A stretch of DNA of 64,000 bases from Epiperipatus broadwayi (taxonomy: Eukaryota > Onychophora > Udeonychophora > Euonychophora > Peripatidae). Shown piece after piece: positions 45,170 to 56,183 of the stretch. Each line of letters opens with the position of its first letter. Position 1 is the stretch's first letter. The stretch lies in the NCBI GenBank assembly GCA_028023455.1, contig JAQFVV010000030.1, positions 8,520,876-8,584,875 on the forward strand, given 5' to 3'. Under the pieces are notes generated by a model. It was not told where the DNA came from. It was given only the letters and a program-made list of their open reading frames with translations, and made no database searches. A program made the translations under genes and the position numbers.

Positions 45170-47950
45170 AAACTGCTAGGAATGAGTTTTGTGATAACTC
45201 GACAAAGCAATCTCTGAAATCAAAAATAAGTCCACATGTAGAACTTGTTGGTCAATTTTTCTGTTTACTTGATTAGAAGATTTTTTTTCTAAAACTACTT
45301 CAACACCATGTCTAATTATAGTTCTCCAATATATCATCTGCTAGAAACAGTCAACTCTCTTTAGAATGTCTTTGAGATAATCCTTACAATGGGATTTGCT
45401 TCTCCCACAAAAACCATACTCACATTCATTATAAAACAACCTTTAGAAAGTCTTACATTAGTTATTTGTTTTACATATCCAATCCATGATTTTTACTATA
45501 GTGACATATCCAGCAAGTTGAAGTACATATTGATTGATTTCATCATTTTACCATTATATTTTTAAAATTTTACAGAGCATCCTTATATGAAACTTTTCTA
45601 ATTCCTTTATATTGTGCTAGTAGGGTATCCAAGTCTCATTCCCATGTAATAAATTAGGTAAAATAACAGCTGTTTATATAACTAACTTAGTTGCAGTAGT
45701 TATTCCCCTGTGATGAAATACTCTATCTTTTAACTTATTAAAAGCAGCAGTATATTGGAGTCTATGTTGTAGTCAAGTTGATAACTATTCAGACTAAAAA
45801 TTGTTGAAAATTTTTCTTCTCTCGCTGGGTTATAAAGAATTTGAGTTCTTTGAACATTAATTAATAAATCCAAGTCTTAATACATTGCATTCAAAACATC
45901 AAGTACATTTTGTAAATTTTAATTGTCAAAAATAGCACAGTCATCACATACTATAAATACAGAATCTAAGAATTCTTGTTTTCATTTTTAGTCAATTCAT
46001 ATTAACAAATTCCATCATCAAACCTGTATTGTATCTTGATTTCAATTTGATTAAGCTGCCCACAAATAATTTCAAAGATCACTGTCATAAAAATTAAAAA
46101 CAATGTCAGAGCAAATATATATCCTTGTTTAACACCAATTTTCATTTTCCATATGTAGTAATAACACTTCCTCTCAGTCCTTTGTGTAGAAGCTGTATGA
46201 TACAAATTTTGATGGACAACTAAATAATTTCAAACAATGTCATCACAGTCTTTATCTATTAAGTGAATCAAATACCTTGACCAAATTATTAAAGGCAATA
46301 TATAAATCATTCCTTTGTTCTCGATACTTTTCTTGCATTTGTCTAACAACAAAAACTATGTCTAATGCTTCTTAATTATTTTAAACTATATTGATTCTTT
46401 GGTAACCATTCATCTGTGACTGGAAGCAACCTAATCAACAAAATTCTTGATGGTAATTTTGCTGTAGCGGATGACAATGATATTCCACAATATTTACTAT
46501 AATATTGTTTATTCCTTTTATTTTTAAAAATTAGAACCATAAAACATTCTTAGGATCAGATGGCACAGTTTCATAGGTCCATACATTCCTAAAAAAATAA
46601 AATTTTTGAAACTAACATGGTGTCTTAAAACTTTTTTAATATTTCATTAGGATCTGCAGCCTAATTTTAAGATTACAAAGAGCTGTTTGAAAATGGATAC
46701 ATCATTAAAAATCGTTATATCAATTCTTGTATCATTTTAAAGATGACCAAAATACCTGTTCAAAATATAACAGAGTGCCATTTTTGGATTTAATAGGATT
46801 GTGATAACATTATTCAGATCCATATTTTGCTCTCAGTTCATCAAAAAAGATCTAGAATGGCTATGATCCATGAATATCTGCATCTTCCTTGCAATGTTAA
46901 TCTTCCAATTATTTTTAAGTCTTCTTGTCACTCATTGAACTTTTAGCTTTCAGATCTCTGTAATTATTATGAAATTCCATATTTAATTCATTATTCTACC
47001 AAACAAAATGCTACGTTTCCTTTTATTCGAATCATTAGTAATAAGATTATTGCCAGAAAACCAATCATAATGCTTCTTTTTAATGAATCCTAGAATAGAT
47101 TTATTTATATCAGTAGCACTCTTTAAGAGGATTTCATGCTTCAGTACAAATTTGCAGTTTTAATGTTTCATAGCTGTTGAAATGTAATACATGTAGTGGA
47201 TTCTTCTCAAGAATTAATATCAGGTTTTTTTTTTTGTGAATAAGATTGAAATAATATGTTTTTTTTTAATTCGATTGTCATTGTAATTTTAGAGTGTATT
47301 AATATATAATCTGTCCAACAGTTCGTGCTTCTAAGTGCTCACGCAACATGAATTTCTCTTGTGTTTTCACTCCTAACTATAATGTAATCTGTTAAATGCC
47401 ATTGTTTTGCTTCCCTCTTTTTTTATAGAAAATTTTCTGCCTAAACAAAGGGCTTCTTATAATCAACCCATATGTTGTGCAAAAATTCAATAATAACAAA
47501 CCATTTGCATTTACAGCACAAATACTATTATTTCCAGTAACTTTTATTCAAAGTCTACTACTTATACCAACATGCACATTAAAGTCTCCAAAAAGAAAAA
47601 TTTGATGTTTTAGTGCTATTGTTGTAAAAGTGTTATCCAACTAAGAATAAAAGCTTTCCTTCTTTGAATCTATTTGAGGTATTGTGCAAGTGAATTTTAA
47701 TGTAATTGGCCTTTTATTGACGTAGTCTGGAATTTCAACAATAGAAGAAATTTAATTAGACTTTACAGCTCCATGTATTCTCCGTTTACTCACTGAACTG
47801 TCTGTTCAAAAGAGCTTATATCCATCCATCTGCTCTGTTAAACTTCCTTCCTTTGGGAGACGAGTTTTATCAAGAGCATCTATATCAATCTTAAATCTTG
47901 ACAACTCCTTAGTCATCAGTGCAGTCCTTTATTCTGATCTTGAAAAATTT
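45170..47950 (-). pseudogene. Near full-length jockey/RTE-like LINE, antisense, decayed
   Basis: Reading on the minus strand from 47950: a broken endonuclease with LPKEGSLTEQMDGYKLF, IPDYVNKRPITLKFTC, KESFYSQLDNTFTT and IFLFGDFNVHVG (near 47590; GDFN is the catalytic block of APE-type nucleases). Then RT: IVFVVRQMQEKYREQRNDLY with AFNNLVKVFDSLNR (about 46370-46250), IGVKQGYIFALTLFLIFMTV (46150-46090), QYRFDDG, then VCDDCAIF at about 45947 (FADD region) and LLINVQRTQIL. Finally VILPNLLHGNETWIPY and LEKFHIRMLCKIL (about 45680-45570), the C-terminal block. Nearly every motif is followed by a stop or shift. It lies antisense within the NOB1 intron. Confidence 0.88.
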
Positions 47951-48712
47951 ATATCTAGTAGAGTTCACACATTCCCTATACCTGTATCTAGAAAAAGAAA
48001 GATTTATAATACTTAGCTTTAGTACTTACATTGACTCCTTTTTGTTACTTCTTCTGATACTCTTATTTATTACTATTGTTATTATTTCTACTGTTGTAAT
48101 GAATAATCCACTAGGCATGGCAACTAGCCAGATGGTATGAGACTTGGTGTTTTTAGACCACATTTTCTAGGCCCTTTCCCTTTTGAGGCAGGAATTTCTA
48201 AATAGAACACCCTACCTAAAAATAAATTCCTTGCCTCCAAAAAACGTCTATTTCAAACCCAGTTCCAAACTGACCCATTAGTGATTATATTGCCGCAAGC
48301 AAAAATCACAATTAAGGATTGTTAGCCTACTAAGTTTCTTTCTGTCTTTTCTTTTTTAATTCTAAAGAGCTTGAACCAATAAAAGAAAATGGTAATTGGA
48401 GTTAGAAATGCTGCCCTTGTAGCTAAAGGATGGAAATATTGTACAAACACACAATTCCATTGTCACAATTATATAAGGGAGATGTCTGATGTTTGGGCCC
48501 TAAAAGTGACTGAAGGAGACAAAAAAGACTGTTTGTATTGTAGTAGCACTGCCAGATATATATACACATTGATTTTAAATGAGCTTTCATTTGAAGAAAA
48601 AAGATGCAATATAATGATCATAATTCAATTTGATAAAAAATAATGTTATTGTAGACAGTTTTAATTTTTACTTTCAATTTTGTAATTGATTTTTAAAAAA
48701 ATGTACATTATC
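47951..48712. other. NOB1 intron with an unrecognised 84-codon frame
   Basis: The frame at 48389-48643 starts with a real ATG and contains several Cys and His (KYCTNTQFHCHNY, KKDCLYCSSTAR), but I recognise no domain. It follows a T-rich tract with CTAAAG at 48362-48367. It could be transposon debris or chance. Confidence 0.3.
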
Positions 48713-48720
48713 ACTTAAAG

Positions 48721-49160
48721 CAGGGGTGGGCAAATAGCGGCCCACCAAGACAATCAGAAAAATCTGCCTTGAACTGAATTTCCTTCCCGTGCATGACTGA
48801 AGATTCGTCTCGTATTTTCCACTAGGATGGCCACGTCAATACACACACATGCACAATGTAGATATGTGCAGTGCTTTTCCAGTTGATCTGGTTAATTTCA
48901 ATTTTGTCTTTGCATTAGCAAATGTATACATTTCAAACTTTAATGAAACCGTCAACCCTCCGAAAAAATGTAAAATCGGTGATGAATGTCATGTGTTTAA
49001 TGGAGAATGCACAAACAAATATTTCTTTGGTAATACAGGGAATAAAGCAGTGTGTTTATGTCATAAAAAGGATGCGGCCCTTTGCTTTCACAAAGTAGCC
49101 CCCGATGCTACCCTCTGCCAATCTCTGCGGCCCCCAAGCCAAAACAATTGCCCACCTCTG
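48721..49160 (+). mobile_element. Internally deleted hAT element with 8-bp target duplication
   Basis: Ends are CAGGGGTGGGCAAA on the left and the complement of CAGAGGTGGGCAATTG on the right; the perfect 8-base ACTTAAAG flanks it (48713-48720 and 49161-49168). At 440 bases it is a non-autonomous hAT. The + strand frame at 48849-49166 includes PPKKCKIGDECHVFNGECTN then KYFFGNTGNKAVCLCHKK, which keeps the layout of the basic start and BED-type finger of hAT transposases. It is therefore a deletion derivative of an autonomous parent, not an unrelated MITE. Its ends differ from those of the hAT at 25 kb, so it belongs to another family. Confidence 0.93.
48958..49070 (+). pseudogene. Residual hAT transposase N-terminus (BED-like)
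   Basis: The only coding part left in the 440-base element: a basic PPKKCK start, an F/W-x-x-(K/Y)-YFF motif and a Cys pair in VCLC where intact relatives have VCLIC. The catalytic core and C-terminal dimerisation domain are gone, so no active protein can be made. Confidence 0.6.
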
Positions 49161-49301
49161 ACTTAAAGTATATTTTTTTTAGACATCTGAAATACGAATG
49201 CATATATATATACTGTTGGTTTACACATTTTGTACCAGTGAAGAATTTTACATGTGTGACTTGCTATATAACTTGAAGTTTTTTTTCTTTGTGTGTGTGT
49301 T

Positions 49302-49311
49302 GGGGGGGGGG
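49302..49311 (+). repeat. (GT)n followed by G10
   Basis: Five GT units, then ten G. Simple sequence in NOB1 intron. Confidence 0.85.
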
Positions 49312-51289
49312 AGGATATACTACATTTTTGCTAAATCTAATTTAGTCGGCCAAAACTTTAATCTTTTTTTTACCCCAAAAAAAAATATTTAAAAAATTAG
49401 CATTCAAAAGAAGTTTTTAATTAAAGCAAAAGTTTATTTATCTCACATGAATATCTTTTTTATACTTTTTTTTGTTTGTTTTTAATATGATAAAAAATGA
49501 AAGTTGAGTATAATTTAACATTTTATTATCAAATAATGTTTTAAAACATTATCAGATAAATTGTTTGTTTGTTTTTAAAAAAATAACTTAAACATTAGTA
49601 ATATCTGGAAATAATTGTAGGTTAATTTACATTTATATAAACATGTGCGCTTATGTTTTGCAACGATCTTGCCATTTGGCAAAGAGATCATCATCAAAGT
49701 TAAGCATAAGTTATAATAATTCTATGGATATGAAAAATAATAAAATAACTTGAGATTTCACACTTAAATCCAAATAACAGAGATGAACAAGATAGGAGAA
49801 ATATATAATTTAATTTAATCATAAATTATACTAATGGTCAAATCTAGTATATTCTTAAAAATATTATGGACTACCATCACTTTTTCCAGACCATTAAATC
49901 AATCCTAAGTCACTGAAAGGAAATTACATCCTCTATGGATTATGAATTTATATTACGTTTAAAACCAGAGCATCACCCAATACTGGGAAATCTACAGGCG
50001 GATATTTTACACCATGAGCATTATTAAAGCATACCACAGCAAATTTGGTAGAATATGAACTCTTTCTTATCTGATATATTTAAATGGTCAGAATTTATGA
50101 GAAGAGAGACCTCTAGGAGATTAGATTAATAAGTAATAATAAAAAAATATTTACTATACAATAAGACATAAAATATTAAGACACTAATACATTAAGTTAC
50201 AAAATAAATACATAAACATTGCCATCACACTTAAAGCAAAAATTTTATCAAAGTGTCTGATTTAAAATCCCCTTTTTTGTTGAGCTTAACATTTTTCTTT
50301 ATTTGTTTGTTTTTACATTATGAAATCTGTTCCGATATTCAAGACACTGTAAATCCATCCTTGAAAGTTTATTAACATTAAGTTTCAATTTCTTTAGCTG
50401 CTTTATATTTTAAATTATTAAAATCATATTTCTTTACCTCTCTAAGGACACAAATATTCTGTGAGAGAAGACTTTCCTTTACAGTTATTTGCAGGCATAT
50501 TTTTTAACGTAGATTAAGCACAACTCAGAAATGACATTTTAAATTTGATCACATAACAAATAATTAATTCAGGTTATGTTGTGTAGAATAAATGGCACAC
50601 ACCATCATGATAATTTTATATTTGTTTTTGTTCCTAACTTGGCTGCTAAATAAAAATAAACTTAGTTTTTACAAGCAGCTAATGACTACTGTTAAAACCA
50701 AAAAGGCAGGCTGATGATAAAAAATTTTAATTAAACGGTCATATTTTAAAAATAAATAAATCGTATTTATCATTTTTCTATTCATTTTTTTAAGTTAATT
50801 TTATTAATTACTATAATAAAAATATTTGTTACCATACAAATTTTTTTTTTTTTAAATTGACATTTTAATAAACAACAAAACTTGAACTTTTTTTTTAAAA
50901 AAAAATCAGATTTCACTTATTCGAACTTTGAATAATTGAACTTCGAAGGTTCAATTTAGAGACAATACAAGCAAATTTCAAATCTGAACTATAAGAAGTC
51001 TCTTTCTCTCTTTTTTTTTTTAACTTGTCTATTCTTTTTTTTATTGTTTTATTAAAACTGTCACCCCAAAAGTAACCAGCATTGAGTTACTCTTAGGGTC
51101 AATTATATCTTGCTTTGCAAATGATACAATATATTGCTTTTATCAATTTAATCAAATGTAAAATTTACAGTAGTATTTGCAATATTGTTCATCAAAATTT
51201 ATGCATATTAAACTACTCATGATGGAATGTGGGGGGAATTCTTATTATATATTTGATGGAAAATTTGAGGCATTTAAAATGAAAATTGT
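49312..51289. other. NOB1 intron, nothing recognised
   Basis: A+T-rich with many homopolymers. A patch at 49900-50120 is less A+T-rich but has no frame or terminal repeat. Confidence 0.45.
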
Positions 51290-51800
51290 TGTTAATTAAG
51301 ATTGGTATTAGGTCCATTTCTGTTTTTTAATTTTATGAAAGTGGTCTTTGGAATAGTTTATCAGCAGCTCTATCAAACAGCCATAAAGTTTCAATATAAA
51401 TTTGATAGTAGAGTATTTAATTTTAATACCCAAAACAAGAACTTTATCTTTTTGTTGATGATTGTGCTATTTTAAAATGCCATTTCAAAAAAATTATCTT
51501 CAGAATGTTTATAATGTTTTGGATGCATAATATAAAGATTGATTTAGAAATTCAGGTTCAAAAAATTCTCAAGTTCTTTATTAACAAGTAATGGAAAAAA
51601 AATCTTGATCAACTTATGAATAATTATCAACTTAAGAATATGAATCAGTTTAAATATTTTAGCTTTTTAGATAGAAATTTGAATTTAGCAGTTGAGTTTT
51701 GAAGATATAAATGAAAGTTCTGAAGAAGATTGCTGGGGCAATCGAAGCTAGCAAAGAGGGTGCTAATTAAAGCATTGTGAAACAGTAATAAAGTGCATAG
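51290..51800 (+). pseudogene. LINE RT fragment, same type as 45.2-47.9 kb
   Basis: Broken frames read IVYQQLYQTAIKFQYKFDSR followed by VFNF, then FLLMIVLF for the FADDCALF region, LQNVYNVLDA and FRNSGSKNSQVLY. This is the GVKQGCxLAPxLF - YRxDGxLFNL - FADD - KTQVL order of the same element type as the minus-strand LINE, in the opposite orientation. It starts close to the LRLVLGPFLF equivalent of that block and is 5'- and 3'-truncated. Confidence 0.7.
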
Positions 51801-52410
51801 ATAAGTTAATATTATATAAGATGGAATTTATATATTGAGGTGTAACATAATTTCCAATATATTGTTGCTGCATTAAAATATTAAAAGATAGGATATTATA
51901 TTATAGTGATATAATTCCTCTATTTAAATTAAATGTTTATAGTCTTATCATTTTGCCCAATTTACTGTATGAAAGTAATATGTACTATATAAAAAATTTT
52001 AATTTAAGAGTGCTTCATAAAATTTTATTAATAGAATAAGATCCAAAGTCTAATTGCTATGTTCTTAAATCTATTATTGGAAGATCTCCAGTGGGTTGGA
52101 CATGAGAAGCTAATGAATGATGACAGATTTTCATTTAAAAAAAAATTATAATGAACTTCGTTTGAGCATGTTTGTTTGTTTGTTTTTTTGTGGGAAAGAT
52201 AGATACTATTTTCATCACAAAGATTGTACTCAAAGATACTTTTAATTGGTCGATATAGCTGAAGATAAAAAATAATGGAGAGCTGCAATTACATATAGTC
52301 TTGAAATGTTTGTACAGAAGAAATTATGACATTGTTGCAAGGTGTCAATAAAAAAAAGATAATATTTGTTGTATGTGGATTTATATCTCATAAATTGATT
52401 TATATGCCAA
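51801..52410. other. NOB1 intron, no feature
   Basis: Two minus-strand frames (52028-52288, 52242-52424) overlap and show no domain. Nothing else recognised. Confidence 0.45.
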
Positions 52411-52504
52411 GGGTTGGTGGTCAAGTGGTTATCACAGCTGCCTTAGAAGCAGTTGTCCCAGGGTTTGCTTCCCGGCCGGCGCTTTGACACATAAAAAAAA
52501 AAAA
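52411..52504 (+). repeat. tRNA-derived SINE with poly-A tail
   Basis: Box A TGGTCAAGTGG (52417-52427) and box B GGGTTTGCTTCCCGG (52460-52474) with tRNA-like spacing, followed by CCGGCGCTTTGACACAT and a 12-base A run. The 3' half is the same as the truncated copy at 12727-12782. Of the SINEs here it has the most tRNA-like head, but the acceptor stem does not close. Confidence 0.85.
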
Positions 52505-52951
52505 GATTTCTATACTCATCATAAAGCTCAGCATTAACCTTTTATGTTTGTCTTTTTATTATTTTAGATTTAGAATGATCCAACTTACTTACCAATGGTT
52601 GTTAAATGATAATGACATTCTGTATATTTATTTTTATACAGTCAAAAAAAAAAAGTGTTAATGATTAATTCTCCTCTCACTCTTTCTCTTTACATCATTT
52701 TTTTAAGATTATTAAAGTTTTTAGCACTAACTTCTTGTGAGCTAATTTACATAATTGTTTTTCCTCCTAACCTTATGACTGATTAGAAAGTGATCAGTTA
52801 CTGCACACAGTATCAACTGAAAAAATTTACTGTGGGTAAAATTAATGTTTTTAAAGGCATAATAGAAACCATTCATGTTAGATTTACTAAATTATATACA
52901 TATTAGAATGCTAGATTTTTTTTTTTAATTTTAAAATATGTTTTATTTACT
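52505..52951. other. NOB1 intron, no feature
   Basis: A+T-rich spacer between a SINE and a palindromic repeat. Confidence 0.45.
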
Positions 52952-53269
52952 AAACATCATATGATCACCATTTCTTATGTTTGCTCATAACTTATTAAAA
53001 CAGGCCATAAAGTAGTGGCATTCAGTGCAAGCCAGAGTAAGATCTACATGCAGTCCTCTCAGATCCAAGGCTCCTCTGATGAAAGCCACAAGCTAGAAAC
53101 TAGTCTGGGGATGTTGAATGAGTAGGTATTAGATACGGATTTTATGCACAAGTCTTCTGGCATTTATTGATTACTCTGACTTGCACTGAGTGGCACTGCT
53201 ATATGGAGACTTTTGCCTGTTTTAATAACAGTTATGAGCAAGCATAAGAAAAGTGACCATGTGATGTTT
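52952..53269 (-). repeat. Most complete copy of the palindromic repeat family
   Basis: AAACATCATATGATCACCAT at the left and ATGGTCACATGATGTTT-like sequence at the right (…GACCATGTGATGTTT) are terminal inverted repeats that continue inward through CTTATGxTTGCTCATAAC, TTAAAACAGGC and TAGTGGCATTCAGTGCAAG, about 95 bases per arm. Both ends are flanked by TA if the element is read as AACATC...GATGTT. The core is between. About 318 bases, no coding capacity: MITE-like. It lies 88 bases upstream of the next NOB1 exon. Confidence 0.8.
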
Positions 53270-53357
53270 AATGGTTTGCCTAATTAATTAATATTACTCT
53301 ACATAATGATTTATTTATTTTAATTAATGGACAGTCATTTTTAACATTTTATTATAG

Positions 53358-53735
53358 AAATCTCAAGATAAAAGTTGTACTGTAAATTCCATCACAAGTT
53401 TAGCAGAAATTTTTGAAGATATAGAAATAAATGAAGAATCTAATGATGAGGAAAAAACAATAAAAACTGTAGAAAATGTTTTAACTCGACTGCATTCAAA
53501 TGGTGAACATTCCGAAACCTCTGATATCTGCGATGAAAACAAATTGAAAAATGATGGTCATCTGCTTAATGAAAATCAAGATTATTTACCTGATGAAGGT
53601 TACATAGAAGATAATGATAATGAGTTTGGATGGATCACTCCTGGAAATATTGAAGATGTAAAATTATTTATGGGTCACAATGAAGTAAATGCCACTGTAG
53701 TTGTTGGATGTATTACTTCAGACTTTGCAATGCAG
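53358..53735 (+). CDS. NOB1: NOB1 exon: acidic insert and end of PIN domain
   Basis: 378 bases, 126 codons, phase 0 in and out. It begins KSQDKSCTVNSITSLAEIFE, runs through a long Glu/Asp/Asn-rich stretch, then reaches DNEFGWITPGNIEDVKLFMG and VVVGCITSDFAMQ. The last part is unmistakable NOB1: GWITPSNI and (V)GCxTxDFAMQ are conserved from yeast to human. The Asp of TSDFAMQ belongs to the PIN active site, which in NOB1 is split by an acidic insert such as this one. Acceptor ATTATAG, donor GTAAAT. The next conserved words (NVLLQMGL, then the Cys4 zinc ribbon) were looked for to the end of the window and not found, so the next intron exceeds 10 kb. Confidence 0.95.
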
Positions 53736-54519
53736 GTAAATAGACATTCACGAGAAGGGTGTACACATAACTTTAACAAAAAATGTTGTTTTACTTTCTT
53801 TTTACTCTTTGTTTAATATTTTAGTTGATAAAAGTATGAGAAAAATAAGTGATTTTTTTATCATATTAAACATATAAAGTCAGATCCCTTTAATTCAGAA
53901 TTTAAAATAGTAACTTGTAATTTTATACAGATCTGAATAAATGTGATATTTTGGAGGAGAATAATATTTTATACCCTTTTTTTTTTTTTTATGAGATTGA
54001 AAATTTCAAAATTCTTAATAATTTAGATTTCAGACACTGTTGTAACTTGAAATTATATACATCTTCATTTAAATGTGTTCCAAAAATAAATTATATTGTC
54101 AAGCAAAATAGGGTTTAAAAACAAATTTCAATTAGATTATACATTGATTTAAAGTAGGTTTGAATAAATAGTATTGAAATACTTTTGTTTATTCTGAAGC
54201 TGTATAAATTTTATTATTGAGACTATTAATGAGATTTTTTTGTTTGATTAAAAGATAAATATAAATAGTATATGATTAAAACATAGTCCAATAGAAAGTA
54301 CAAATTATTTATGAAAAATCTAAAAAAATCTTTTGTTCAAATTTATATGGTTCTTGTAACATAGTTAACATATTCCTGACCTGAAATTTAAACATGGGTG
54401 GAGTGAACTTTGAAGGTTTTCTTTTTGGATTATAAATAATGTTAGGATTTTTTTTTTTCAAATAGTTAATCAATATGTACTAGCAAATTATTCAGTATTG
54501 ATTGGTAACTGGTATCTAA
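53736..54519. other. NOB1 downstream intron, no feature
   Basis: The exon frame stays open for about 80 bases beyond the donor but encodes nothing conserved. A+T-rich otherwise. Confidence 0.5.
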
Positions 54520-54529
54520 TTATTAGCTA

Positions 54530-54657
54530 GAACTCTGAACAGTTTGGCGTAGTTAGGAGAGTCTCCGAATTTGGGGTCGGGAGATCCAGGATTGATTCTG
54601 GTATTTGAATTTCTTACGAACTATCGAGCAGTAATGCTACATGACTTTTTTTTTTTT
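54530..54657 (+). repeat. tRNA-derived SINE with 10-bp target duplication and T tail
   Basis: TTGGCGTAGTTAGGAGAGTC carries box A (TAGTTAGGAG) and GATCCAGGATTGATTCTGG carries a slightly changed box B (GGATTGATTC). TTATTAGCTA flanks it on both sides (54520-54529 and 54658-54667). The 3' end on the box A/B strand is a run of 13 T, not A. Confidence 0.8.
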
Positions 54658-54667
54658 TTATTAGCTA

Positions 54668-55235
54668 ATGAGTAAAAATCCAAAATTAATCTAGATTGAT
54701 GAGATAAGCATCCATATTCTGGCTTAAAAATAAATATGAAATTTTAATATTGTCTTCATTGCTGGTTGGGTGGGTGCTCATATTCCTACAAGCACTAAGC
54801 TTTGTTTACTTTTTCTGTTTAGATTGCATATTATGAAAAATTAAAAAAAAGAAAATAATTTGCTTTGATTAATAATAAACTGCATAATATATAAAGATAG
54901 AAAAGTGTGAAAGTTATAAACACTAAAAAAAAAAATACATATTGCATGGGATGGGAATAGATTGAGTGAATGTGAGGTGATGGTAAAAAAATATTTCAAA
55001 ATATAATAAGTGAACATTGGAGTAATTTTAAACTGAGATATTAAAAAAATTGTTAAAGTAAGAATAATATAGAGGATGTTAAAGTAATGTTTAACATCCA
55101 AAATATAAATATTTATTAAATTGTATATATTAAAAACAGCATGGGAACATGAAAAATCTCAGATCAACCAGCGACTCCTCAGAGTAACTATGATTAACTA
55201 TACATCAACCAGCATTATAAATAAGTATTAGTAAT
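54668..55235. other. Intron, no feature
   Basis: A minus-strand frame at 54841-55101 is low complexity and has no domain. Confidence 0.45.
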
Positions 55236-55237
55236 CA

Positions 55238-55385
55238 AAGGCAAAACTCTCCATATAGTAGTGCCACCATGTGCCAACCAGAGTAATCAACGGATGCCAG
55301 AAGGCTTGTGCATAAAATCCCTATCTAGTGCCTACTCATCCAATATCCCCAGACTAGTTTCTGGCTTGTGGCCATCATCAGTGCT
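55238..55385 (+). repeat. Half copy of the palindromic repeat family
   Basis: GGCAAAACTCTCCATATAGT to GGCTTGTGGCCATCATCAGT, the left arm and part of the core; the right arm is missing, so it cannot fold. The TGTGCCAACCAGAGTAATC variant groups it with the 19.2 kb copy. Confidence 0.75.
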
Positions 55386-56183
55386 CATTCATCAGAATAC
55401 ATAATACAAAATCAGAAAAACAATAATGCTGGGCCATTGAAACATGCTGATCATCATCAATGCTCTTGCCACTTGTACTGGCCAACTATAAACTTCTAAT
55501 GAGACTAAAATAAAATGTAGTGTATGGGCTTTAAAGAATATTCTCTTGCACCAACCAGGATGACGATCATCTCTGGATGCCCAAAAGCACTAATATACAT
55601 CACCATTCATATACCAGACTGTTATGCATGAATCTAGCTCAGGAGAATATAAGCTCTATTACTGTATATGACCAAGAGATGGTGGAAACAGTTATTCCAA
55701 AAATATTTAGAACCACTGGAATAATTTTCATAATTGAACACAAGTTTATTAACAATAAAAAAAATATTAGTCTAGAATAAGGCTATGCATATCAATCAAG
55801 CCTTTTGATTTTTGATTAACATACAATAATAACAAATTATCACATTGTGATTTACATATATGGGTTAATACAAAATTCAAGTTATTACATTGATTTACAT
55901 ATATGTTGCATTACAATCAGCACACAGATATGTGGCTGAAAGTATATTTGAATTGACATTTAATATTAAAATAAATGATTAAAATTTTACATATAAATGT
56001 TTATCTGAGACACATTGGTATTTGCAGTACAATTAACATATATATGCACACATACATAACTTATGCATCTAGTTTCTTAACATATTTGACTTGCCATAAA
56101 ATAAACATTTTTAGTTGTCACTTTTAAATGAGATAAAATAATAATAATAAAAAATGATTAAAATGTACATATATCTGTTGAAA
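55386..56183. other. Intron, possible unclassified repeat
   Basis: Sequence at 55830-55960 (ACATTGTGATTTACATATATG) recurs in similar form at 57150-57180, flanking the inverted pair below. A frame at 55577-55780 shows no known motif. Confidence 0.35.

Noticed and set aside
52411-52504. Possible genuine tRNA gene
   Set aside because: Boxes A and B are present but the acceptor stem does not pair, there is a poly-A tail and a second truncated copy with target duplication, so it is a SINE.
53736-53816. Continuation of the NOB1 frame past DFAMQ
   Set aside because: Conserved NVLLQMGL does not follow; GTAAAT donor at 53736 ends the exon.
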